Below are positions 36,050 through 46,788 of a DNA stretch of 64,000 nucleotides, piece by piece. This DNA is from CAVVUC01 sp963751395 (GTDB lineage: Bacteria; Verrucomicrobiota; Verrucomicrobiia; Chthoniobacterales; Chthoniobacteraceae): assembly GCA_963751395.1 (NCBI GenBank), contig CAVVUC010000003.1, positions 686,294 through 750,293 of the forward strand. The letters are read 5' to 3'. Below the pieces are notes generated by a model. That model made no database searches. It saw only the letters and a program-made list of their open reading frames with translations, and was not told the origin of the DNA. Positions within the stretch are counted from its first letter, which is position 1. Each line of letters opens with the position of its first letter. The position numbers and the translations under genes were made by a program.

Positions 36050-39000
36050 TCAAGGACTGACCTGGACGCGATAGAACCGTTTCGGTCCGGCAGCTCCACC
36101 GGTGTCCGTGAAATTAAGGATCGAGTCATTGCCTTCCTGCGCTGCGCCTATGTTCGTCCAAATCGGCGCAGTCAGAGAGTCGGCGCGCTGGAGTTGATAG
36201 GTGTGTTCGAAGTAGGACTGTATGCTAACACTGAAGTTGCTGCCTGAAATGGCGGCCTGTTGAACTGACACATCACTCGAATCGAGCACTGTGCCGTTGT
36301 TAACGAAATTGGGCGGCAACGTGGACTGGCTGTTGATTAGATCTAGCACGCCGTTGTTGATAAAGTTGCCGGTCAAGGCAAGGGTGGGCGAACCGGAGAT
36401 TTTGAAGGTGCCGTTGTTAGTGATCGAGCCCGCAACCGAAAGGGAACCGTGTGCAAGATAAAGCACGGCGCCTTCTGAAATGGCAAGGGAAGGAGTGCCG
36501 GCAAGGGTGCCGGTAATTTTCAAGACGCCTTCGAGGACATTGGTCGCGCCGGTGTAGTTACACGAACCGGAAAGGGTCTGCGTTCCCGTGCCGACCTTTG
36601 TTACGGCGGAGTTGCCCGTGATGTTGCCTGCGAATAAGGTGTCGATTCCGATGTCACCTATGGAGTATGTCACCTTGCCGGCGTTGCCACCACCTAGCGT
36701 TGCACTCGTGCCCCCGGTAAGAGCGCCGAGGTTCATTGTGTTACCTCCCGAATTGGTTTGAGGCAAAAATGTGATGGTCGTGCCAGTGCTGCCAAAGTCC
36801 CATGCCGCACTTGCCGAACCCGATGCTCCTCCATTAATCAAATAGTAGCGGACGCCTCCGCCAGCAAGTGCGCCAATGATATTCACTTGTCCCGTGAAGT
36901 TGTCGAAGTGCGTGTAGAGATCGTCACGAGAACCGCCAAGATTGCTGGCCATGTAGAGATTCAGCGTTCCTGAGCCTTCCACACTTGATGCGGTCCACAG
37001 GGTTCTGTTGCTAAAAACAATGTTGCCCACCTTGCCCGGTCCAACATAGACGGGATTGGCCAGGACTGACGCGCTCGGGTCGCCGGTGACATTCACGACG
37101 GTCGCGTTATTGAAAGACAGAGTGCCGGTCCCAAGCATCGTGGCATAGCTCGGGCCGTTCAGCTTGAGTGTCACACCATCGAGATTCACGCCGGAACCTA
37201 ATGCAGTCGTGGCTGTGAGGGTAATCGCTCCAACGCCGTTGATGTTTACCGGACTGGAGCCAGAGAGAACCGTGCCGATGTTCGCATTTACGTTAGCTGT
37301 TACAGCGGGCGTCGATCCTGTGAGCGTCAAAGTGCCGCTGGAAAGGGTATAGGTGCCGCTGTCAGGAGCATTGAAAACAAGGCCGCCGGCAGTAACGGCT
37401 CCGACGGCCATGGTTCCTGCCGCGCCGTTGCTATTTCCGAAAACGGCTGAGTAGCCATTGCTATTACTCCACGCGGCATCGACGCTGCCATTGCTCCACT
37501 GGGCGCTGGTTGTATTCCAGGTTCCTCCCCCATCCACCGGGTTCGTGGGACTAGCCCCAAGTTTGTCCCATGTGCGCATTACCGTCGCCCCAACGGGTGT
37601 CGTGGCGCTTACTTCTACAGAACTGGCCCCTTCCCCACCCGCGTTAACTGCCGAGACGACATAGTAAAAGGTCGTGTTGCCGGTTAATCCGGTGTTCGCA
37701 AATGTCGTCACGGCAAGATTACTTGCGACGAGCGTATAAGGCCCGCCCGCAACTGCCGAGCGATACACGTTATATGCGGTTGCGCCTGCGGAAGCCGTCC
37801 AGTTAAGAACAATCTGCCCCGCACTTCCAGTAGCTGTCACATCCAGTGGGGCAACCGGAACCGTTGCGACCGGTGTGGCGCTGGCTTGTATGGAGTTAGG
37901 GCCGGTGCCATTGGCATTGGAGGAAGCTACGACATAAAAGTAAGTGCTCTCATTGACCAGACCGTTGTTTGTATAGGAGGCTCCGGGGCTTGTGCCAATC
38001 GTGGTGTATGGGCCGCCTGTGACACTGCCTCGACGAATCGCATAACCCGTTGCGCCCGCAACCGGATTCCAACTGAGCGTGACCTGAGTGTTGCCCGGCT
38101 CTGCCACCAGGCCGGTGGGCGCGGCCAGAGGAGTTGTGGCACTGACCTCGGTGGTGTTACCACTGACCCCGCCGGCATTAACCGCAGAGATCACATAGTA
38201 ATAGGTTGTGTTATCCGCCTTGCCACCATCTGAATAAGTCAACGTCGTGACGCTGTTGACATAGCTGTAAGGCCCGCCCGGCGCAGTCGCCACCTGGATG
38301 ATATAACCAATGGCGCCGGGGACTGCCGACCAGCTTAACGTAACTTTCTTCGCGCCCGGAGTGGCAGTGACATCGGCTGGAGGCGCGGCTGGCGCGGCCG
38401 CAGACGGCTTTGCAACGACCGCCGTCGAACTGCCACTTGTTCCCGCCGAGTTGGTGGCCAGCACCACATAGGCATACTTGGTTCCATTAGTCACCGAGCC
38501 ATCAGTGAAAGTCGTCCCCGTGACCGAGTTGCTGAGTGTGATGGTGGAAAGAATCGTGCTCGTGCTGCTTAAGGCGGGTGTGGGTGAATAGTTCGGGATT
38601 TTGTCCACAACGGTGGAACGCTTGACGGTGTAGTAGTTCGCCCCGCTGGATGCGTTCCAAGTGACGGCAACACTTCCGTTGCTCCCGGTCGCGGTGACGC
38701 CGGAAGGCGTTGCCGGCGCAGAAGTTGAAGCACCTGACAATGGGGCGACACCGGTGCTTTGCGGGGAACTGCACTTGTGCCAGCCGGGTTGACCGACTGC
38801 ACCACGTAGTAATAGGTCGTGCCGTTAGTGGCTGTGGAATCGAGATAAGTGGCGTTGGTCGGGCCGCTGCCGCTTACCGGGCCAATGACCGCGCTTGTCC
38901 CGCTGGCCAGGGGAGTGTAGTTGGAGCCTGATGTGATCGAGCGCAGAACATTGTAGCTGGTCGCTCCGGGCTGGACTGGCCAGCTCAGAAGGACGCGGTT

Positions 39001-41181
39001 GTTACCGGCATAGGCGGCGACGCTTGAAGGGGCGGGCGGAATGTAGCCAGGAAGTTCCAGGCGCACGTAGTCATACATGATGTGATTGGCGAAGTAGCCG
39101 CCTTTCCTCATGTTAATGGTGATCGTATTCGTTCCCGCGTGGAGAAGGGTGCCGGGGAACGTCAGGCGTTCATCGGAAAACACGGCGCTGATTCCCTCGC
39201 GAACGGTCGTGTCGCTGCCGTTATTTGCGGGGCTAAATCCATTCACACTATTCCCAGAAGGGACGGAGGTGACACCCGACGTGCTGCCAAGGTTGCTGCC
39301 GTTCACTCTCACGATGGTCGGGCCGTAGTATGCCGACGAGAGGCCAAGATAAATCGAGCCCTGCACTCCATTCGCGGGTGCCGAGGGGAGGTTAAATGTG
39401 ATCGTGGACGTTGAACCGTTCCAGTTGCCGGCGGCATCCAAAACCACTGGCTGTGTGAAGTTCCAGTCCGTGGCCCACCGGCTTTGCCCCACCACGTAGT
39501 TAGGTCCATTCGGAAAGTCGAAAGGGTATTCCAGGAACTTGGTCCAGATCGGACTCGGCGCGGAAGGGCTTGGCCCCATGTCCCCCACCCACCAGTCGTC
39601 CCCGTGCCGGAACTTCCGCGAAGTGCGATCCGGGTAGCCGATTTCAAAAACCGTCGGACCAACACGCGTTGGAATCCAGGTCACGTTGCCCAGACTCGTC
39701 GTTCCTCCACCGGTAACCGTGACGCTGAATGGGGTGGCGGGAAGGTTATACAGTAACGTCGGGTTGCCACCCGTTTGGCTTTGCGACATGAAGGTTCCGG
39801 CCGCTCCCGGACCGAAGGCATACAATGTGTAGTTGGCGCCTGCTATAACATCCGGGATGGTAAAGTTTCCACTGCCGTCTGTCTTTATCCAATACTGGTA
39901 GGGCTTATACCACTGTTGAAAGTCGTATGTCTTTGTAGTCGTGGAAGGCTGTTGTATAACACCCACCCAGAGATTGGCGGCCGAGGCATTGGGGTTGTAG
40001 GAATCATTTATGACCATCCTGCCCGTAACAGTGCCGCGCTGCGCGGCCTGGACGTAGCTGGCATCATAGGTGGGGTTGTTAAACCAACTGTAAGGCCATG
40101 CGGTGGCTTCGGCGGCGGCTTGGGCCACGGCGTCATTGTAAAGGGACTGGGATGCCTGCACGGGATCAGTGATCGATGTTGGAGATGTTATTGATATAAA
40201 CAAAGAACGGACCCTGCACCCTTGTCCATTCCTCGTCCGCCGCCCAGTTGCTGTCGGCCCCCATGTAGTAGTGCCCTCCGTTAAGCATGTTCACCATCGG
40301 TGCGTCCATCAACTCGGGCTTTAGCGGCCCGCCGTTATAGTATTCCGCGCTGGCGAGGGCATACCAGATGCCTATGTTTGTGCCGGAGTTGACCCCGGCG
40401 GCGGCGTTGTTGACGCTGCTCCAGCCCCAGGCCCTCTCTTCACCCCAATACGCGCAGAATTTGTATTTGTCGTCATAGGTTCCTGCAAGGATCCCGGAAG
40501 TAACCAGGGCGCACTCCTGCGGGGCGCTGAACGCAGGGACGCTAGTGGCTCCTATGCCGGTTTCCCTCTGGAGGGTGTTATTGACGCTCATCCAGTTGAA
40601 GTCAGGAGCCATGTAGATGTTCGTCCGCATTTCCCCGAGCCCCGTTGCAATGTTCCCGGCATGATGCTTCATCGTCAGCGTCACGTAAAAGCCCGGAGAG
40701 CCGCGCAGCATCGAGAAGTTCACCTGAAGGTCGCCCACCTGCGAGGTGCCCGTCGCGATGCAGGTGAGGACGATCTCCGCGTAGTTGCCGCCGTTTGTCG
40801 CGGGATCGGCCGCGACCGCGTAAGTCCATGTGCCGCCGTTGCCGTATCCGCCGAACTCCCAATACAACTTGCCTCCGTTTTCCCCCCCGCGAGCAACTGT
40901 TTGGTCGTTTTCCCGCTGCCATTGTTATAGGTGTAGTTGATCTGATTGATCTCTGCGCCGGCCTTGGTGCATAGGATCGAGACGATGCCGTTGCTTAGCG
41001 TCGCCGTGGTGCTTGTGCTGGCCAGCGTGACATTTGCCGTCGTGCCGCTGACGATTCCGCCGGGGACGTTCGCTTTGAGCAAAACCGCTCCGCCGCCAAA
41101 ACAAATGCAGAAAGCGAGCAGGCCAAACGCCTTCTTTAAGAGCAGAACGCCATAAGGGACGCCGCAGGGGTGGAGATTCAT
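36050..41181 (-). CDS. Rhamnogalacturonan lyase (PL4) fused to FN3 domains and beta-strand repeats, frameshifted
   Basis: Large exported protein, about 1,710 residues. Order: signal segment (VLLLKKAFGLLAFCICFGGG) from the ATG at 41181; PL4 catalytic domain with TATLSNGIVSILCTKAGAEI, FYVTLTMKHHAGNIATGLGE and FCAYWGEERAWGWSSVN; the lyase's own FN3-like domain (GTVTGRMVINDSYNPNASAA) and jelly-roll domain (VGPTVFEIGYPDRTSRKFRH to MYDYVRLELPGY); then five FN3 modules of the type VTLSWSAVPGAIGYIIQ; then autotransporter-type strands (TKVGTGTQTLSGSCNYTGAT); and a C-terminal domain YFEHTYQLQRADSLTAPIWT ending KRFYRVQVSP. It cleaves the galacturonate-rhamnose backbone by elimination. Frame shifts lie near 40885 (C-run), 40185 and 38750. 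Confidence 0.87.
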
Positions 41182-41378
41182 CATGGCAAGTCTGGTGTGT
41201 TCAAACAATCTAGGGAAAACGATGGAGGGCAAAGAATCTACAGCTTCAAGGATAGCGTTACATCATTTTGCAGGAATGCGAAAACTTAGCACTTCATCGC
41301 CCATAAATTTCCGCCATGAAGGTTTCACAGTGATTCTTGGAATCCAGCGGATGGCCCAAAATCGTAAGGATTTGCCAA

Positions 41379-41864
41379 ATGGCCATTCACTCCTTGAGCA
41401 GAACCCAGACGGTGCGCGCGACTTTAACCGATTGCTGGGCGTTCTTTTCCGACCCACGAAACCTCGCAAAGATCACTCCGCCGGAACTCGATTTTCGCAT
41501 TCGCTCCGAACTGCCCGGCGAGATTTATCCGGGATTGATGATCGCCTACCGCGTGCGTCCGCTGCTCGGCATTCCCGTGAACTGGCTGACGGAGATCACG
41601 CACGTCGATGCGCCGCATCGCTTCGTGGATGAACAGCGCGTCGGGCCGTATCGCATCTGGCATCACGAGCATTTCTTTAAGGCTCTCAACGGCGGGCGAG
41701 TCGAGATTCGCGATGTCGTCCATTACGTGCTGCCGTTCGGGTGGCTCGGCGACTTCGCCCAGCCGCTGATTGTCCGGCGCGAACTGGAGAAGATTTTCGC
41801 GTATCGCGAAAAAGCGGTCGCGGAGATTTTCAACGATGAGGCGGCTTGTCTCCAGCCGGTCTGA
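41379..41864 (+). CDS. SRPBCC-family (START-like) ligand-binding protein
   Basis: 161 residues from the ATG at 41379: MAIHSLSRTQTVRATLTDCW, AFFSDPRNLAKITPPELDFR, then NWLTEITHVDAPHRFVDEQR, GPYRIWHHEHFFKALNGGRV and EIRDVVHYVLPFGWLGDFAQ. This is the helix-grip fold of the CoxG/cyclase-dehydrase branch, in which W-HxHxF and RDxVxYxxPFG are characteristic. It is likely a small hydrophobic-ligand carrier; ligand and process are unknown. Its 3' end overlaps the convergent GH35 gene by 35 bases. It is divergent from the PL4 lyase and may not belong to the sugar locus. The frame is intact. Confidence 0.85.
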   Translation: MAIHSLSRTQTVRATLTDCWAFFSDPRNLAKITPPELDFRIRSELPGEIYPGLMIAYRVRPLLGIPVNWLTEITHVDAPHRFVDEQRVGPYRIWHHEHFFKALNGGRVEIRDVVHYVLPFGWLGDFAQPLIVRRELEKIFAYREKAVAEIFNDEAACLQPV

Positions 41865-44292
41865 CGCTGATCTCGTATTCGACCTCCGCAGTGACGTCGC
41901 GAACGCCGACTGCCTGACCACTCTCGTCGAATGCAGGCAGGCCATCTTTTGGGATGTAAACCGGAGCGTCTTTTCGCAGGGGCAGAATTTTTAGCGTGAT
42001 TCCCTTTTCCAAAACATCGGGCGCGAAACGCTTGAGGCCGATCTCCCAAGTGCGTCCGAAATAAAAGTCATCGTCGATGAGGCGGTCGCCGATGTAAGCG
42101 CGGGCGACATCGCCGTCGTAGTTGATGCGGACATAGGTTTCGTGTGCGCCGTCGAGTGCGTCTTTCGGCACGGTGATCTGCCAGACCTCTGCGCCGCCGA
42201 AGTCAGCGTCCTCGGGCTGAATCGCGCCGCCTTTTGAATCCAATTTCACCGGCTGCGGGGCCCTGCAGGTTTGATGCGCTTGAATTCGACGGCGATTTTT
42301 CTCGGCAACACGGGCGCGCTGAAGCGGGTGAAGATGCCCTCGGTCTCGCCTTTGAGCGTGAGCGGGATTGCAGGCGCGGGATAAACGGCGAACGAAAGCG
42401 CGGATGCATCGCGGTTCTGCATCCGCACGGTGTCGCCGTCGAAAGTCAGTCCGGCGTTCGAGATGAATATCCGATCCTCGCCCCAGATGCGCGCCTTGTG
42501 GCAGTGGCGTGCTTGTTCCTGCGTGAGGGTGAGGATGTCCACGTTCGCATCGTTCCGCGCGGTTAAACGGAAGCAAAATCGGCTCTTCAAGTCCTGCTCC
42601 CTCTTAACCCCGGGCCTCCAGACAATTTGTCGATCGCCAACTGACTCGATGTGATTCCTTCGCCGTATCCCTTCTGTGTTTTCGCGTCGAAAACAATACG
42701 CTTCGTCAATTCCGTCCATTGCGAAAAAGACAAACGTATTTCCGATGCGGCAGAGAGGTTGCGCGGTCGCGTATTTCAGCCGGGCGCCACCCAAGTCCAT
42801 GTTGAATGGCCAGATCGCGTAAGTATTTTTCGGAATGCGATCGGCTTGCTCGGAATAGTCAGCGTCTCGTCCTTCAACTTCAGCTGAAGCTGCACGTCGT
42901 TCTTCTCCGGCAGCGATTCCATGCGCTGGTAGTTGTTGATGAAAATGAACCCGCTCGTTCCGTCCGAGCGCACCGACCAGCGCAGCGTGTCACTGTCGTC
43001 CAGATTTTCCGGCAACTGCGCCGGAAGCGTCGCGGGCATCGTCGCGAGAGTCGCGCCGAAATCGTGGAGGAACAGGTGCAGCACGCGAAGCGCGTCGTAG
43101 GATTCGCGGCGCTGACCGTATTGCCCGAGCGGGGCCTGGAAGTCGTAGTTGATCGCGGGAAGATCGTTCGGGTAATGCGTCGCCTTCGACTCGGTGAGGG
43201 TCGAGAGTTTGCCCATCGGATTCGCGCCGCCGTGATACATGTAGTAGCCGGGCAGGTTGCTGCCGCTGCCGATCTTCACCATCGCTAGCGCACCGATGTC
43301 GTCGCCCGCGATCACAGGGCGTCGCGTGTAGGAGACCTGCATGCCGCCGCCGGTCTCGCACGTCGCGAAAGGATTTCGCGCAACGGTTTTTGTAGCGTCG
43401 CCGCCGCCCTGCGTTTTGATGAGGTCGAGTCCGATCGTCGTGTCGTCGCGATCGAGATGAAATTGATACTGCCGCCGCGAGCGGCGATCCCAGTTCGGTC
43501 ACGTCCCTGATCCAAAACGCATCGGGGTACCCGCCGGACATCGGCAGCACTTCGTCCACGGGCACCTGCGCATTCATCCAGCCGGTCATCGTGTAAAGCG
43601 GCACGTCGATGCCGAGTTCGCGCGCGAGATTTTTCAACGTCAGGATGTGTGCGGCGTCGTTGGTGAGTTCGTTCTCCAGTTGCACGCCGATCACCGTGCC
43701 GCCGTCTTTCCAGAGCAGGCCGTGAAGTTGTTTTTCGATCTGCGAATAAAGCTCGCGCACACAGGTCATGTAAGGCTCGGCGTTCTTGCGCACGTCCTTG
43801 CCGCACTTTTTCAAAAGCCAGTCGGGCAGGCCACCGTTGCGCACTTCGCCGTGCGCCCACGGCCCGAGTCGCGGGAAACGATGCAGCCCGTGTTTTGCGC
43901 AGAGCTGCGCGAATGCCCGCAGATCCTTGTCGCCGGACCAATCCCATTGCCCTTCGCTCCTCCTCGTGATGAATCCAAAAAATGTAAGTGCTCACGATGT
44001 CGATGCCGCCCGCCTTCATTTTCAAAATCTCCTCCTCCCACTGCGCGCGCGGATAGCGCGAAAAATGAAACTCGCCCATCACCGGCAGCCACGGTTTTCC
44101 GTCGAGCGTAAGATGGCGGTTGTTGACGTTGATCTCGACTCCGCGCGGATTCGTGCCGCCCATTTTGAGATGCCCTGACATCACCGGCGGAACGGGCTTG
44201 GTGAGGTCGATGCTCAGCGATTGCATTGGCTCGCTGAGAGCAATTGCACATAGCGAAGTAGCGAGGGCGAAGCAAAGGAGAAAGTTCTTCAC
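41830..44292 (-). CDS. GH35-like beta-galactosidase, frameshifted
   Basis: Predicted exported beta-galactosidase. It starts MKNFLLCFALATSLCAIALS (signal peptide). The GH35 start follows: NNRHLTLDGKPWLPVMGEFH, FSRYPRAQWEEEILKMKAGG, IDIVSTYIFWIHHE, matching the family's GExHYxRxPxxxWxxxLxKxKxxGxxTVxTYVxWxxHE pattern. After a shift near 43965 come LPDWLLKKCGKDVRKNAEPY and the acid/base site GTVIGVQLENEL. Further shifts occur near 43480, 43340, 42780 and 42260. The later parts, GYYMYHGGANPMGKLSTLTE and GFIFINNYQRMESLPEKN, diverge from model GH35 enzymes; the nucleophile Glu could not be placed. About 820 residues. It would trim galactan side chains of pectin. Confidence 0.78.
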
Positions 44293-44513
44293 GAGAGAAA
44301 TGTGTTTTATGGGATGGAATGAGTCGGTGCGTTGTCTGTGGACAATAGTTGAAACCCGGTTGTTGAACCGGCAAAAAATTACACTGGCAGGTGTCCTTCA
44401 CGTCCGGCCGGCGGCAGACTTTGATCGCTTCTAGTTCCAAGGCTGCGAACGATTTCACGTTCATCTTTCACAGCGCCGACATTCAAATCACCGTGATCTC
44501 CGTGGCGGCCTGC
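44293..44513. other. Gap without a gene
   Basis: Upstream region of the GH35 gene. No coding frame with recognisable similarity; it should hold the GH35 promoter and the 3' flank of the PL22 remnant. Confidence 0.35.
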
Positions 44514-44657
44514 TCATCGTTTCTTCGGCGGGAGTTCGACTGCGTAAGCCTGAGCGGTGCCATGAAGCGTCGCGGTGAAGATTACCCAGCGATTGTCTGG
44601 CGAAATGTGGGGGTTGGGCTCCACGGCATAGTCGTTAGCTCCCATGTTAACTTCGAA
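44514..44657 (-). pseudogene. C-terminal stub of an oligogalacturonate lyase (PL22-like)
   Basis: The frame reads EVNMGANDYAVEPNPHISPD, then NRWVIFTATLHGTAQAYAVE and LPPKKR before a stop. EPNPHxSPDxRWVIFxxxxxGxxxVYAVE is the last propeller blade of TolB/oligogalacturonate-lyase proteins. An in-frame TAG lies directly upstream and the next gene occupies the remaining space, so only about 45 codons survive. PL22 enzymes degrade the unsaturated dimers produced by pectin lyases, which suits the neighbourhood. Confidence 0.5.
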
Positions 44658-44685
44658 CTATCAACGTATTTGGGCCGTCAGGCTT

Positions 44686-46704
44686 TTATTCAAGAATATC
44701 GACGCCATTGGATCCGAGCTGGAGTTTGCCGGTCCAATTCTTACCGGACAGGATGCCCTTTTTCCTGCCTTCGATTTCGATCTCGACGGATTTGCGGTTT
44801 GTGTTGACGTAGAGGGTGCGACCATCGACGACGCGGGCATAGACGCCAGCCGGCGTCACCGGGCCGCGCTTGATGCCGAGATCTTGATAGAGCTGGTGGT
44901 ATAGGGGCTGGAGGACGGAAGGCTGGGCCTGGGTGGCGACGTAGATCGCCTTGCCATTGCCGAAGCGGTTGACCGTGACGACCGGGGGAGTTCCCTCGAT
45001 GTTGGAGAATCGCGCCAGGACTTCCGCCGTGGAGGGCTCGAGCACTTCGTAGAAATTGTTGGAGGTCTTGAACCCGGTGCCGTTGATGACGCCGGTCAGC
45101 GGCCCCGGATTATTGTAGAACGCGTTGGTTTTCAGGCCGAAAACGTCGCTGAGGTCACCCGGCAGAGGCGTGTTATACCACTGGTTATTCCCGGTGACCT
45201 TGTCCGACAACGCCGTCATGACAACCGTGCCGCCATCGCTGACGAACTTGCGCACCGCATCGGTGGCGGCCTTGTCCATCAGATATTCGCCCGGGATGAC
45301 GAGCAGCTTGTAGCGGCTAAGGTCGTCATGGCCAATATTGATGACGGCCACGTCGATATTGTCGTTGTATAATGGCGCAAACGAACTGTGCTTTTGGTCC
45401 ATGTAGGGCGTCGCATAGTACTGCTTTACCCTGTCCGTCACCTGCCGCGATTCCCAGGAATAGGAGATGGCGATCTCGGGCTTCAGTTCACGCGGAAAAC
45501 CCAGTTCCTGCATCATCTGGAACTCCTTGGAGATGGTGCCCCATTCATCGAGCTTCCACGACGGGGTGTCGTCGTGGTCGAGGAGACCGAAGAGGATCTG
45601 CTCCTCCCCGCCGAGGTGGCTGTTGAAGGTCCAGGCCAGAAAGCCTTGTCCGCCGTTCAGCAGGCCGAAGTAGCAGAGCATGCGTGAGCGGCCTTTTTCG
45701 CCATAGAAGCCCTCACCGCCCGACTGGAATTCATTGAACCAAGCAGGGGATGACATCCCGCCCTTCATCATCAGGGTCTCGAACGCGCCATGGAGTGGAT
45801 TAGTGGCATAGTATCCAAAGGCACCATGCGAGGTGTAGTGGCGGTAGGTCGAAAGGTAATCGAAGCCCAGGCGCGTCGCGTCGGGCCACAGGTTAGAGAT
45901 TGCAGCCTTGGTGGGCGCATTTTTTTTGCGAATGGAGTCTAGGTCTTTCAACAGATTGACCGCCGCGTCCGACCAGAACCGGCGCATGTCGAGATAGCGC
46001 TCATTGGGGCTGGGACCATCAGCGTTTGGAATGCGAATCTGATCCCAGTCGGTGATGTTGCGCGACCAGCGTTGCGTCGCCCATGCCTTGTTCAGGGTCG
46101 GCAGGTCCTTATACTTTGTCTTCAGCCATCCGATGAAGCGCTGGCGGGTGGGCTCCGAGAAAGACCTGTAGCCGTTACCCATTTCATTGTTGTAGCCAAT
46201 GGCGATGACGGCTGGGTTGTTGCCATAACGCCGGGTCAAGGTATCGGCGAAGCGGTGCAGGAGCCGGCGGTAATCCAGATCGGAAATATCGACCATATAC
46301 CGCCTTGCTGGGTAAAGCTTCGTGCCGTCTTCCTTAACGAGCGTGGCACCCGGATACTCCTGATGCAGCCATTGCGGTGCGATGGAGCCGCCGACATCGA
46401 GGATAACCTTGATTCCTGCCGCTTGGATTTGGGCCATGACCGAATCGAAGGCTTCGAAGGTGAACTCACCGTCCCTCGGTTCGAAATAGTCCCAAGACAG
46501 GTCGCCCATGCGAACGACTTGCAGCCCCGCCTTCTTCATAAAGGCGATGTCGAGCTTGATCTGCTCGGGCGACCGATCAATCGGCTGGTAGCAGGTTCCG
46601 ACAAAGATCTGCTCCTGACCCGCCCAGTCCGCCCGGCTCTTAGCCTCCTGCCCCACAACTGGCGTCGCCACCGACAGCAGCGCAACCGACAGGAGGGCCG
46701 CCAC
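44686..46704 (-). CDS. GH42-like beta-galactosidase, secreted
   Basis: Predicted exported glycoside hydrolase. Blocks: FVGTCYQPIDRSPEQIKLDI, MKKAGLQVVRMGDLSWDYFE, VILDVGGSIAPQWLHQEYPG, the acid/base region AVIAIGYNNEMGNGYRSFSE (N-E pair), FIGWLKTKYKDLPTLNKAWA, and the nucleophile region SSPAWFNEFQSGGEGFYGEK (family E-x-Q). A trimerisation domain (YKLLVIPGEYLMDKAATDAV, VSDGGTVVMTALSD) and small C-terminal beta domain follow. This is standard GH42 architecture over 672 residues. The GTG at 46704 starts within the hydrophobic core of the signal peptide (LLSVALLSVATPVVG); the basic n-region (RRRC) is in frame just upstream, and an ATG at 46753 in another frame is the likely true start, implying a shift near 46730. 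Confidence 0.85.
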   Translation of the reverse strand: MAALLSVALLSVATPVVGQEAKSRADWAGQEQIFVGTCYQPIDRSPEQIKLDIAFMKKAGLQVVRMGDLSWDYFEPRDGEFTFEAFDSVMAQIQAAGIKVILDVGGSIAPQWLHQEYPGATLVKEDGTKLYPARRYMVDISDLDYRRLLHRFADTLTRRYGNNPAVIAIGYNNEMGNGYRSFSEPTRQRFIGWLKTKYKDLPTLNKAWATQRWSRNITDWDQIRIPNADGPSPNERYLDMRRFWSDAAVNLLKDLDSIRKKNAPTKAAISNLWPDATRLGFDYLSTYRHYTSHGAFGYYATNPLHGAFETLMMKGGMSSPAWFNEFQSGGEGFYGEKGRSRMLCYFGLLNGGQGFLAWTFNSHLGGEEQILFGLLDHDDTPSWKLDEWGTISKEFQMMQELGFPRELKPEIAISYSWESRQVTDRVKQYYATPYMDQKHSSFAPLYNDNIDVAVINIGHDDLSRYKLLVIPGEYLMDKAATDAVRKFVSDGGTVVMTALSDKVTGNNQWYNTPLPGDLSDVFGLKTNAFYNNPGPLTGVINGTGFKTSNNFYEVLEPSTAEVLARFSNIEGTPPVVTVNRFGNGKAIYVATQAQPSVLQPLYHQLYQDLGIKRGPVTPAGVYARVVDGRTLYVNTNRKSVEIEIEGRKKGILSGKNWTGKLQLGSNGVDILE

Positions 46705-46759
46705 CAGGCAGCGCCGCCGACAGATGGTTAGCGGCCATAAATCGCACTGCCATTTTTAA

Positions 46760-46773
46760 GGGGGGGGGGGGGG
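46760..46773. repeat. Run of 14 G's
   Basis: A homopolymer of fourteen G's (C's on the coding strand) lies seven bases upstream of the likely ATG (46753) of the GH42 gene and 16 bases past the sugar-porter stop. It is by far the longest single-base run in the window. It could be a slippage tract that tunes expression or an assembly artefact at a join. Confidence 0.6.
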
Positions 46774-46788
46774 CCCGCTTTCGGCGGT

